A model generated the notes under the pieces. It saw only the letters and a program-made list of their open reading frames with translations, did no database searches and was not told where the DNA came from. The translations under genes were made by a program, and so were the position numbers. A stretch of DNA of 64,000 nucleotides from Nostoc sp. C052 (GTDB taxonomy: Bacteria; Cyanobacteriota; Cyanobacteriia; Cyanobacteriales; Nostocaceae): the NCBI RefSeq assembly GCF_013393905.1, contig NZ_CP040276.1, forward strand, positions 214,780-278,779. Direction: 5' to 3'. Positions 51,380 to 59,384 of the stretch are shown here, in pieces; positions within the stretch are counted from its first letter, which is position 1; each line of letters opens with the position of its first letter.

Positions 51380-51742
51380 ATGAAATATTTGCTGCTGATT
51401 TATATGGACGAAAACGCCATGAGCGACACCGAGCGGGAGCATTGCTATGGGGAATCTGCCCAACTCGCCCAGGACTTGCATACTCAAGGACAATTTCTGG
51501 CGACGGCTCCACTCCATCCTGTTGCAACCGCAACCAGTGTCCAAGTCCGTGATGGCAAATCACTCGTGACCGATGGACCATTTGCCGAAACCCGCGAACA
51601 ATTGGGTGGATTCTTCCTCGTTAATGCTCAGGATTTGGATGAAGCCATTGCGATCGCCACCCGCATCCCAGGTGCAAAAGTCGGCACCGTCGAAATCCGT
51701 CCTGTCATCGAAGTTGCAGGACTACCGTCCTTAACCGCTTGA
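51380..51742 (+). CDS. YCII/DGPF-domain protein
   Basis: A 120-residue protein of the YCII-related family. I start at 51380, after AAAGGAGG. The DGPF signature is in LVTDGPFAETREQLGGFFLV, and the ending 'VGTVEIRPVIEV' is typical. The DGPF family accompanies ECF42 sigma factors, and these genes are usually their direct targets; an ECF42-like promoter lies 24 bp upstream. The biochemical role of DGPF proteins is not settled. Its stop precedes the PhnB-like start by 17 bp. Confidence 0.88.
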   Translation: MKYLLLIYMDENAMSDTEREHCYGESAQLAQDLHTQGQFLATAPLHPVATATSVQVRDGKSLVTDGPFAETREQLGGFFLVNAQDLDEAIAIATRIPGAKVGTVEIRPVIEVAGLPSLTA

Positions 51743-51759
51743 ACTCAAGGAGAACCCTC

Positions 51760-52257
51760 ATGCAAAACAATTCCAAAATCACTCCCTGTTTATGGTTTGA
51801 CGATCAAGCCGAAGCCGCCGCTCAGTTTTATACATCGATTTTTCGCAATTCCAAAATTGTCCACGTCAGTCGATATGGAGACGCTGGACAGGAAATTCAC
51901 GGAAAACCAGCTGGATCTGTCATGACTGTCAGCTTTGAACTTGATGGTCAGCCGTTCACAGCACTCAACGGTGGTCCGACCTTCAAATTTAACGAGGCGA
52001 TTTCCTTCCAAATCTTTTGCGATACCCAGGCGGACGTGGACGATTACTGGCAAAAATTGTCTGCCGGTGGGGATGAAACCGCACAGCAATGCGGCTGGCT
52101 CAAAGACAAATACGGCGTCTCCTGGCAAATTATTCCTCGCATTCTGATTGAGTTACTCAACCACCCCGACGAGGCAACCTCTCAAAAAGTGACCACTACC
52201 ATGCTGCAAATGAAGAAGATCGAGATTGATGAACTCAAGCGTGTCGCTGCTGATTAG
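51760..52257 (+). CDS. PhnB-like VOC-fold protein (3-dmu-9_3-mt family)
   Basis: A 165-residue protein starting at 51760 after AAGGAGAA. The fold is vicinal-oxygen-chelate: 'ITPCLWFDDQAEAAAQFYTS', 'PFTALNGGPTFKFNEAISFQ' and 'WLKDKYGVSWQIIPRIL' are family landmarks. Often named 3-demethylubiquinone methyltransferase by old annotation, but no methyltransferase motif is present. A common member of ECF42 clusters. Probably co-transcribed with the YCII gene. Confidence 0.86.
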   Translation: MQNNSKITPCLWFDDQAEAAAQFYTSIFRNSKIVHVSRYGDAGQEIHGKPAGSVMTVSFELDGQPFTALNGGPTFKFNEAISFQIFCDTQADVDDYWQKLSAGGDETAQQCGWLKDKYGVSWQIIPRILIELLNHPDEATSQKVTTTMLQMKKIEIDELKRVAAD

Positions 52258-52344
52258 CGGTTACTTCGGAGTTGCGCTTTGCGCTAATCAGCACACCCAA
52301 CCCCTCACAATCTAACTCAAAACCATTCAACAGGAGATTTCACA

Positions 52345-52776
52345 ATGAAAGTTATGGTCTTTGTCAAAGCAACCCAAGACTCCGAAACTGGGGTTATGCC
52401 GAGCGAACAGCTTTTAACTGAAATGGGGCAGTACAACGAAGAATTAGCCAGAGCGGGTATCTTGCTCGCCGCTGAGGGGTTGCATCCTAGCTCAAAAGGG
52501 GTGCGAGTTCACTTTTCAGGAAGCGATCGCACCGTCACCCAGGGACCTTTCACTCCAGCGCCGGAGCTAGTGGCAGGGTACTGGCTGTGGCAGGTGAACT
52601 CAATGTCCGAGGCAGTTGCTTGGGTAAAGCGCTGCCCTAACCCTATGCCAGGAGACTCCGAGATTGAGATTCGTCCCGTATTCGAGGCAGAGGATTTTGG
52701 TGAAGTCCTGACACCCGCTTTAAGGGAGCAGGAAGACCGCATTCGCGCTCAACTTGAAACGCAGCAGCAAGAGTAA
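52345..52776 (+). CDS. Second YCII/DGPF-like protein
   Basis: A 143-residue YCII-family protein, ATG at 52345 after CAGGAGAT. The DGPF motif is replaced by TQGPFTPAPELVAGYWLWQV. The C-terminal extension 'TPALREQEDRIRAQLETQQQ' is helical. It belongs with the ECF42 cluster and is probably in the same transcript as the two genes before it, 87 bp away. Confidence 0.85.
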   Translation: MKVMVFVKATQDSETGVMPSEQLLTEMGQYNEELARAGILLAAEGLHPSSKGVRVHFSGSDRTVTQGPFTPAPELVAGYWLWQVNSMSEAVAWVKRCPNPMPGDSEIEIRPVFEAEDFGEVLTPALREQEDRIRAQLETQQQE

Positions 52777-52787
52777 CGTCAGCGAAG

Positions 52788-52920
52788 AGGACAAGGGGCA
52801 GGGGGCGGGGGGCAGGGGGGAGAACCCCATAAATAAATTTAGGGGCTTGCAACCCTTGTGGCAGGGGAACTCCAGTATCTTTCTCCCTTGCTCCCTACTC
52901 CCTGCTCCCCTGCCTCTTTG
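52788..52920. repeat. Heptad-arm element sharing the core of the VirB9-gene insertion
   Basis: GGGGCAGGGGGC-type arm, the core ACCCCATAAATAAATTTAGG, then the inverse CTCCCTGCTCCCCTGC arm. The core matches the element at 9716-9852 although the arm units differ. Confidence 0.78.
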
Positions 52921-53003
52921 GTCATCAGCAACCGCGCAAATGATGTTTATATGCGAACGATCCGCTCATCAAAACGCAGAATCGATTACAAAAGGAGAAA
53001 TCA

Positions 53004-53414
53004 ATGCAACTCAATTCTTACCTGATGTTCAACGGCAACTGTGAGGCAGCGTTCAAGTTCTATGAACAATGTCTGGGTGGCAAGATTACTATAATGATGA
53101 CACACAAAGAAGCACCTTCTGCCGAAAATGTCTCACCGGAATGGCAAGACAAAATCATGCACGCTTGCCTTGAACTAGATGATCGCCTCCTGATGGGATC
53201 TGACTGCCCACCAGGATACTTTGAAACCCCGCAAGGTTTCTACGTACAAATTAGCGTTCCCCAAATCGCTGAGGCAGAACGGCTTTTTCACGCTCTAGCA
53301 GAAAACGGCAAGGTGAAGATGGCGATCGCGCAAACGTTCTGGTCATCGCGCTTTGGCATGTTGACCGATCGGTTTGGGACACCGTGGATGATCAACTGCG
53401 AACAAACCATCTGA
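53004..53414 (+). CDS. VOC-family PhnB-like protein
   Basis: A 136-residue glyoxalase-fold protein. It starts 'MQLNSYLMFNGNCEAAFKFY', with 'CLELDDRLLMGSDCPP' and the ending 'FGMLTDRFGTPWMINCE', all typical of the PhnB/VOC group seen in ECF42 regulons. AAAGGAG lies eight bases upstream. It lies after a heptad-arm element that may separate it from the preceding YCII gene. Confidence 0.86.
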   Translation: MQLNSYLMFNGNCEAAFKFYEQCLGGKITIMMTHKEAPSAENVSPEWQDKIMHACLELDDRLLMGSDCPPGYFETPQGFYVQISVPQIAEAERLFHALAENGKVKMAIAQTFWSSRFGMLTDRFGTPWMINCEQTI

Positions 53415-53418
53415 GCAG

Positions 53419-53613
53419 AATGGCACGCTTGTTAACGCCAAACCCATTACCTATAAGGCTTTTGGGTGTGGGGTGTCGGGTGTCGGGTGTAGTGAAGAAG
53501 AAAAATATTTATATTCGTACTCGATATTTGGTTTTCTTAATTTTTCCCGAACCTGCAACCCTACCCCCAACACCCTAGCTACACGAGCTTTCAGCTTTTC
53601 AAGCGTGCCATTC
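53419..53613. mobile_element. MITE-like element, family A
   Basis: GAATGGCACGCTTG and CAAGCGTGCCATTC are perfect 14-bp inverted ends. GGGTGTC-type repeats and an inverse array lie inside. The direct repeat CCATCTGAGC occurs on both sides (53408-53417, 53614-53623). The element is 195 bp and non-coding. Confidence 0.85.
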
Positions 53614-53623
53614 CCATCTGAGC

Positions 53624-53792
53624 GAATGGCACACTTGAAAAGGGAAAATCGTTGAGGCAGCTCTTGTGCAGGGGAGAAAGAAGAAGTTTAAGGCATTACG
53701 TTCCGATATTTAAAAATTCCCCTCTGCACCCCTGCACCCCTGCCCTGGAGCATCCTTACGCTGCCTACCCTTCAGCTTAACAAGCTCATACA
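53624..53792. mobile_element. MITE-like element, family A, right end decayed
   Basis: Begins GAATGGCACACTTG directly after the duplicated target of the previous element. The internal words (AATCGTTGAGGCAGCTCTTG; CCTTCAGCTTAACAAGC) match the 12.3-kb copy in reverse, but the terminal GTGCCATTC is missing. It is probably an older copy. Confidence 0.7.
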
Positions 53793-53831
53793 AGAAGATG
53801 AAAGATATTTGCACATCACTGAGGTTGATTC

Positions 53832-54464
53832 ATGAAACTCTATGAATTTGCTCCCACACGATCAATTCGGGTTCGCTGGGTTCTCCAGGAACTTGGGGTG
53901 GAATTTGACGCAATTTCCATCAATATGCGGGCAGGTGAACACCGTACACCCGATTTTCTCACCATTAATCCCACTGGCAAGCTCCCTGTACTCATCGATG
54001 GCGAACATATAATCACTGAATCCGTAGCCATTGCTTTGTACCTCGGTGAGAAGTACCCAGAATCTAACTTGGTACCGACAGACTTGCTTCTGCGAGCACA
54101 GCTTTATCGTTGGCTCCTCTTTACTGCCACCGAATTGGAACAGCCGCTATGGCGTATCGCTCGCCACACGTTTATATACCCAGAAGAGTTGAGATTGCCT
54201 GCTGAAATACCTCTCGCTCGGCAAGACTTCACCAGTATGGCTGTCGTTTTAGAGAACCATCTGTTGGATCGGCAGTTTGTAGTGGGTGAACACGTCACAG
54301 TGGCTGATTTTGTGCTTGCTTACACACTGGATTGGGCAAACGAAGTTCAGCTACTCGCCACTTTCCCCACGCTGCTGGACTACATGGAACGAATGTACAA
54401 ACGACCAAAGGCATCTGGGCGAATCGCAGCTGCACTTGCAAGTCTCAACCAGACCTCACAATGA
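53832..54464 (+). CDS. Glutathione S-transferase family protein
   Basis: A 210-residue GST. The N-terminal thioredoxin-like domain (residues 1-77) has the start MKLYEFAPTRSIRVRWVLQE, with Ser11 or Arg at the catalytic turn, 'NPTGKLPVLIDGEHIITESV' with the cis-Pro and the ESxAI loop. The all-helical C-terminal domain (~90-205) has 'FVVGEHVTVADFVLAY' with the N-capping motif. GSTs often accompany ECF42 clusters, suggesting a shared detoxification or redox role. Family A MITEs fill its upstream region. Confidence 0.87.
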   Translation: MKLYEFAPTRSIRVRWVLQELGVEFDAISINMRAGEHRTPDFLTINPTGKLPVLIDGEHIITESVAIALYLGEKYPESNLVPTDLLLRAQLYRWLLFTATELEQPLWRIARHTFIYPEELRLPAEIPLARQDFTSMAVVLENHLLDRQFVVGEHVTVADFVLAYTLDWANEVQLLATFPTLLDYMERMYKRPKASGRIAAALASLNQTSQ

Positions 54465-54512
54465 TTTATAGATAACCCAATAGAACCCAACCAAGCTGAA
54501 CAAACCTCACCC

Positions 54513-55105
54513 ATGCCTGCTCAACCGCAAAAAGAAAGAACATCAGTGGCTCGAATGGCACTAAGAAAAGCTGAAATTTCGTCAGGGCAGAGTGTGGGAG
54601 GTGTGGGAGGCAATGCAGCATTTGTTGATATGCAGTTATTCAATTTTTTTTCTTTCTCCCCACACTTCCCACACTCCCCACACTCAAAAGCCAGTTAAAT
54701 CATGGGTTTGCGCTTATCTTAGTGCCATTCATCAGTGGCTCCAGAAACTCGTCGGTGAGTGGACGTATGAAATCGAAGCGATGATGGAACCCGATCAACC
54801 TCCCGTAAAATCAACGGGAACAGAGACTGTGCGTTGCCTTGGGCACAGCGAAAGCTGCTCACTGGCTAGAGGTATTGGCAAAAGGGCAGGGCGAAATGCC
54901 TGGCTGTGGTTCTGTAACAACGCTGATGACCCTGGGCTACGACCCACAAAAACAGCGGTATGTGGGCACCTGGATCGGGTCAATGATGACGTATCTCTGG
55001 CAATATGATGGTGAATTGGATGCAGGGGAAACCATGCTAACGCTCAACTCTGATGGACCTGCTATGACGGATGATGAGAAAATAGGAAAATACAACTATT
55101 GCTGA
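54513..55105 (+). pseudogene. DUF1579-family gene, broken
   Basis: The remains of a DUF1579 gene, another usual ECF42 companion. The N-terminus MPAQPQKE at 54513 should run into HQWLQKLVGEWTYE, but these are separated by a 178-bp family A element (54553-54730) and a small shift (an extra AGAA near 54537). A further frameshift near 54850 divides ...TETVRCLG from LTLGYDPQKQRYVGTWIGSM. The C-terminus stops at KIGKYNYC where an unrelated ORF begins, so the 3' part is lost. It is not functional. Confidence 0.85.
54553..54730. mobile_element. MITE-like element, family A, interrupting the DUF1579 gene
   Basis: Inverted ends GAATGGCACTAAGAAAAGC and GCTTATCTTAGTGCCATTC. A perfect 11-bp target duplication ATCAGTGGCTC (54542-54552, 54731-54741). 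The interior has GTGGGAG units and their inverse. Removal of the element plus one duplicate restores continuity of the flanking DNA. Confidence 0.92.
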
Positions 55106-55354
55106 TTCATCATCTAAATCTATATCGACGTTAGATTCTGAAAGTATTTCCGAGATATCTGTATTTTCTAGGAACAGTTCGTACCACTCTTGAAAAGTTT
55201 TGGGACTAAATAGTTTTCTGGCTTCTTCAAATGAAATTTTCTCCCATCCAGCATCTGTAACTATTTCGTTACCAGTAGTAGCAATGAACAGATTGTCTTC
55301 TTCTACTATCCAAGAGAAGGGTATCTTGTGATTTTTTCTCTTTCGTTTATCCAT
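55037..55354 (-). CDS. Small hypothetical protein, C-terminus abuts pseudogene
   Basis: A 105-residue acidic protein: MDKRKRKNHKIPFSWIVEED, then helices containing 'SFEEARKLFSPKTFQEWYEL' and an Asp-rich stretch 'NVDIDLDDESAI'. I do not recognise it. The last ~20 residues are encoded in DNA belonging to the decayed DUF1579 gene on the other strand, so the original C-terminus was probably replaced at a deletion junction near 55,100. Confidence 0.45.
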   Translation of the reverse strand: MDKRKRKNHKIPFSWIVEEDNLFIATTGNEIVTDAGWEKISFEEARKLFSPKTFQEWYELFLENTDISEILSESNVDIDLDDESAIVVFSYFLIIRHSRSIRVER

Positions 55355-55528
55355 TGAATTGCTATAGAGGATTACTCTTATTATCCTGTCTCCATCCTAC
55401 CTGACAAATTGAGTGTCTCTAGTCCATGAAAAGCGATGCTAATAGAAACAATTACAAAAATGATTTAATTTTGAGGAAATCTAGTTAATATTAATTAGCG
55501 AAAGTAAAAATCTTGAGTTAGAGTCTTC

Positions 55529-57175
55529 ATGTTTGATTTTCATCGTTTACGACTGCCATTAAAATATTTAAATATTCTCATTACAGTACTAACTTTTGTT
55601 TTGTTTTTCTGGTTCACTCCTGTTGTTTCTCAAGCATTAACTAAAGCTCCAGTTATTTTGGATGGACAACAGCTTTTTAGGATCAGCGATTCTGGTCAGT
55701 ATAGCGCTCAAGAACGGACAAATTTAATCAACTCACAACTAAAAAATGTGATTTCCACTTCTGAGTCTATTCAAGTTAAAATTGAAAAACGCAACCAGCT
55801 ACCTACTATTTTATTAAATGACCGCTATCTGTTAACAGTTACACAACAAGATACTTTACCAGGTAGTACACTTGATGAGCAGGCTAACATTTGGGCGCAG
55901 CAAATCAAAGAAGCCTTACAGGAAGCTCATTTAGAGAGAACTAAAACTTATCTTCAACGAACAACTTTTATAGCAGCAGCAATTTTTATCATAACTGTAG
56001 GATTTAGTTGGCTATTGGGATGGATTAAGCATCAATTTATCCGAGTAGCTTCACTTCGCTTAACAACTAGCAATGCCATACCTAATTCGGAAACACTTAA
56101 AGTATTAGAATTATTTTTCAAATTAGTGTTGGCAAGTATGCGTATTGGACTTTGGATGAGTGCGATTCTTTATATCACTAATCTCTTTCCTTTTACTCGT
56201 CAATGGAGTTACCAAATTTCAAATATCCTAATTACCAGTTTCACCTCACCGATTCTGACGTTGGGAAAAAATCCTTATTCTCTTACTGAATTAATAGTTT
56301 TGGTTGGTTTGTTGTTTGGCTTAGTTATCTTTGCTGGAACGTTAACCAATTTTTTACGTTCTCGGATTCTCTCTTTTACTGTCATCAATCGTGGCGCTCA
56401 AGAAGCGATTATAATACTTTTAAAATATGGTCTAATTTTTATTGGCACACTGGTACTGTTACAAATCTGGGGACTTGACATTAGCTCTTTGACAATTTTA
56501 GCAAGTGCTTTAAGCGTTGGAATTGGCTTTGGTTTACAGGATATTGCTAAGAATTTTGGCAGTGGTTTAGTACTAGTATTTGAGCGTCCGATTCAGGTTG
56601 GAGATTTTGTGGAAGTTGGGGAATATACAGGTATTGTCGAGCGAATCGGTGCCAGAAGTACCGAGATTCGTACTCTTGACCACGTTTCAATCATTGTACC
56701 CAACTCTCGCTTCTTGGAAAAAGAAGTAATCAACTGGAGCCATCGCAACCCGATTTCTCGCCTTCATCTTCCCGTTGGCGTTGCCTATAGCTCAGATCCC
56801 AAAGCAGTGCAATCTGCTCTGTTAGAGGCTGCCTCTAAGCATCCCAATGTATTGCAGACTCCTTTGCCTCTAGTACTGTTTAAAGAGTTTGCCAACAACA
56901 CCTTAAATTTTGAGTTATTAGTCTGGACTGCGGAACCTAATAAACAATTTTTGCTCAAAAGTGATTTATACTACATTATTTACGAAGTATTACAGCAACG
57001 AAAAATTGAAATTCCTTTTGCTCAGTTAGATTTACATCTGCGTTCTGGTAAGTTGGAATTTACGTCAGAAATGCAGTTAGCTTTAATACAGATGGTTGAA
57101 CGATTATCAAATCAGGAGTCAGACATAGATTCAACCAATCCAATTGAAAAGGGTACAGAGGGTATAGATGCATGA
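55529..57175 (+). CDS. MscS-family mechanosensitive channel
   Basis: A 548-residue channel. N-terminal signal-like helix (~residues 13-37), periplasmic domain (~40-140), then membrane helices at ~145-165, 195-225, 255-280, 298-320 and the pore helix ~325-350 with 'ILASALSVGIGFGLQDIAKNFGSG' typical of MscS TM3. The cytoplasmic beta domain ('RPIQVGDFVEVGEYTGIVERIGARSTEIRTLD', shortened here) lies at ~355-415, followed by the alpha/beta end domain. Such channels release osmolytes under hypo-osmotic stress. It stands alone with its own promoter region; a family B MITE begins right after the stop. Confidence 0.9.
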   Translation: MFDFHRLRLPLKYLNILITVLTFVLFFWFTPVVSQALTKAPVILDGQQLFRISDSGQYSAQERTNLINSQLKNVISTSESIQVKIEKRNQLPTILLNDRYLLTVTQQDTLPGSTLDEQANIWAQQIKEALQEAHLERTKTYLQRTTFIAAAIFIITVGFSWLLGWIKHQFIRVASLRLTTSNAIPNSETLKVLELFFKLVLASMRIGLWMSAILYITNLFPFTRQWSYQISNILITSFTSPILTLGKNPYSLTELIVLVGLLFGLVIFAGTLTNFLRSRILSFTVINRGAQEAIIILLKYGLIFIGTLVLLQIWGLDISSLTILASALSVGIGFGLQDIAKNFGSGLVLVFERPIQVGDFVEVGEYTGIVERIGARSTEIRTLDHVSIIVPNSRFLEKEVINWSHRNPISRLHLPVGVAYSSDPKAVQSALLEAASKHPNVLQTPLPLVLFKEFANNTLNFELLVWTAEPNKQFLLKSDLYYIIYEVLQQRKIEIPFAQLDLHLRSGKLEFTSEMQLALIQMVERLSNQESDIDSTNPIEKGTEGIDA

Positions 57176-57317
57176 CCCGCATTTCTCACAAGTTTGAAAT
57201 GCAGAGGGGCAGAGGGGCGGAGGGGATTGAACTTGGCACATTGAACTCTCCTCTGCTCCTCTGCTCCTCTGCTCCCCTGCACAAGCACAGGCTTTGAGCA
57301 TTAGTGAGAAATCCAGG
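57176..57317. mobile_element. MITE-like element, family B
   Basis: CCCGCATTTCTCAC at left and GTGAGAAATCCAGG at right, with GCAGAGGGGC and inverse CTCCTCTGC arms inside. A four-base direct repeat ATGA flanks it (57172-57175, 57318-57321). The left end begins at the stop codon of the MscS gene. Confidence 0.8.
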
Positions 57318-57341
57318 ATGAGCGCTCGTAATCATGGGGGT

Positions 57342-57629
57342 CTACCCACAAAAATCATCCACTCGAATATCCCGCCAGACATCAGAAACCTGCCAGCCGG
57401 AATTGCCCACCGATTGTACCGGAGGATTGTCAAGAAATGGAATATAGTCAGGAACTCTAGGCTCTGAAATCGCTACTGGTTTATCATAAACCACAGGAAC
57501 AGTAGAATTGACAGTATCGGCTTGAAGAAGTTGGTCTTCTGCTTCTTCGATTAATTTCATCTGTTTTAGGGTAAGCTTGTCGGATTTTTTGATGATTTTC
57601 TTAGTGTGTATCTCATTAGAAGTATTCAT
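57342..57629 (-). CDS. Small hypothetical protein, 95 residues
   Basis: Start chosen at 57629 (AGGGAAT eight bases upstream); a longer frame to 57650 has no ribosome site. It has a basic helical N-terminal half (NTSNEIHTKKIIKKSDKLTL, with KQMKLIEEAEDQLLQADTV) and a Pro-rich tail ending 'WRDIRVDDFCG'. No signal peptide. I do not recognise a family, though short cyanobacterial proteins with an LTxKQMxLIEEAE helix are plausible relatives. Confidence 0.5.
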   Translation of the reverse strand: MNTSNEIHTKKIIKKSDKLTLKQMKLIEEAEDQLLQADTVNSTVPVVYDKPVAISEPRVPDYIPFLDNPPVQSVGNSGWQVSDVWRDIRVDDFCG

Positions 57630-57650
57630 TGAATATTCCCTTGAAGGCAT

Positions 57651-57925
57651 TGGTTTAAAATTTGTCTGAGTAAAGTTGGGAGAAGTTAGGTATTAATAAT
57701 TGCACGGAATTAACAAGATACACCAAATTCATGGAAAATACGAGTCCCTTGCAGAAGAATTTATTAATTGTGTACAAATCTGTTTTCGGGTAGATGTCCC
57801 AGCATAATCTTTTGCACAGATGTAAGTATTAAGCGTAGGCGTAGCTCGCCGCAGGCATCGCTTCTTCATCATGACTGTAGGTTAAGATTGTTTTGCGCTT
57901 TTAACTCCTAATAAGCAGATAATAG
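57651..57925. other. Upstream region of the response regulator remnant
   Basis: Includes a GC-rich interspersed palindrome (GTAGCTCGCCGCAGGC near 57842). No gene seen. Confidence 0.4.
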
Positions 57926-58480
57926 ATGGTTAAGAGTTTTCGCTCATTAGGAACAGCGTTGAGAAACTTATCAGGTGAGAAAGGCACAATCTTAGTAGTA
58001 GATGACGAAGCCAGCATCCGCCGGATTTTACAGACGCGATTAGAAATGATTGGCTACAGTGTAGTTACAGCTAGTGATGGTGAAGAAGCTTTATCAGCTT
58101 TTCGCTTGTTGACCCCTGATTTAATAGTTCTAGATGTAATGATGCCAAAGCTGGATGGCTACGGTGTCTGTCAAGAATTACGGAAACAATCAGACGTACC
58201 AATTATTATGCTAACAGCCTTGGCAGATGTAGCAGACCGAATCACTGGGCTTGAGCTAGGTGCTGATGACTACATGACGAAACCTTTCTCACCCAAGGAA
58301 CTGGAAGCTCGAATTGCCTGTGTACTAAAACGGCGCTCCCACAAAACCAGTATCAATACTATTCCTAACTCTCTTATAATTCATGCAGGCGACCTGAAAA
58401 TCGATACAAGTAAGCGGCAAGTCCATAAAAATGAGCAACGCACTCGATTGACAGGTGTGGAGTTTAGCTTATTAGAGTAT
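57926..58480 (+). pseudogene. OmpR-family response regulator (RpaB-like), C-terminus lost
   Basis: An intact receiver domain (~residues 20-135): acidic pocket in ILVVDDE, the phospho-acceptor Asp in LIVLDVMMPK, Thr in IIMLTALAD, Lys in MTKPFSPKEL. The winged-helix output domain begins (RTRLTGVEFSLLEYL) but breaks off near 58480, where an IS630-type fragment starts. About 80 C-terminal residues, including the recognition helix, are missing. The frame runs to a stop at 58531 through foreign sequence. The resemblance is to the RpaB/Ycf27 group. It may still be a phosphate sink, but it should not bind DNA. Confidence 0.8.
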
Positions 58481-58625
58481 CTAAAATTGTTTGAATTTCC
58501 TCATACTTGTAGCCTTGATAAACCAGTTTAACTGCTAAAGCTTTTCTAACTTCACGGGCATCTGGGCGATTATCTATAAATTCTTGTAGTTCTGCGATCG
58601 CTGCTTCTATATACTGGTTTATCAT
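58481..58625 (-). pseudogene. IS630-type transposase N-terminal fragment
   Basis: Reading from ATG at 58625: MINQYIEAAIAELQEFIDNR, PDAREVRKALAVKLVYQGYK, then YEEIQTILD. This is the helix-turn-helix start of an IS630-family transposase. It ends at the junction with the truncated response regulator. It is unrelated in frame and sequence to the IS630 copy at 59.4-60.6 kb. Confidence 0.72.
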
Positions 58626-59384
58626 TGTTCGCTCTTAGACAGATATCTCCCTCCGTATTATCTCGCAACCTTTTTCAGAAATCAAATATGATTCCTATAT
58701 TACCCGTTCAAGTTTTAAAACTAATTCGTAGGAAACCCTATGGCAAGACGCATCTAATACGGCTCTACAAGACTGTACATCCTGAACTCCAAAAAATCAG
58801 TACTGTAGTCGATGTTATTCATCGATTCCTTCTGGGTCTTAGACAAAGCAACAAGAAATAATGCAACGCATCATCGTTTTTGCACTGGCAAAGATATCGT
58901 CAATTGCTCAATAATTTCAGAACAGAAACTTTGAAATTGCCGCCCTTACCATATTTGGGCAGACGCTTCAGACGGAAGACTCCGGCAAATCTATCACGAA
59001 TCCCTGTGTTGTACGGGTTTAGTTCGCACGTCATCCCAAGACCCCGTGACTGGCCTGCTTGGGTGTATGTAACTGGTTTTTGGTTTATTGACCAAGCCTC
59101 CGAATATGAGCCACCTCTGGAACTAGAGGATTTTCTTGGACGAAAGCAATTACCTTTGTGTTTTGGGTTTGGGAGCATGACCATGCCCAATCCAGAATAT
59201 CTCACACACTATATAGTGGAAGCTTTAAAGAAAACCCATCAAGGCGGAATTATATTATCAGGATGGGGTGATGTTGGAAGAACGGTAAATGTAAAAGATT
59301 CGCTACGAGTGTTTGTGATCAAGGAAGTTCCACATGATTGGCTGTTTCCCCAAGTGCCAGCAGTTGTACATCATGGAGGAGCTA

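Noticed and set aside
58625..58861. 78-residue ORF as a real gene or as the glycosyltransferase N-terminus
   Set aside because: It begins inside the IS630-type fragment, lacks a ribosome site and has no recognisable similarity to glycosyltransferase N-termini.
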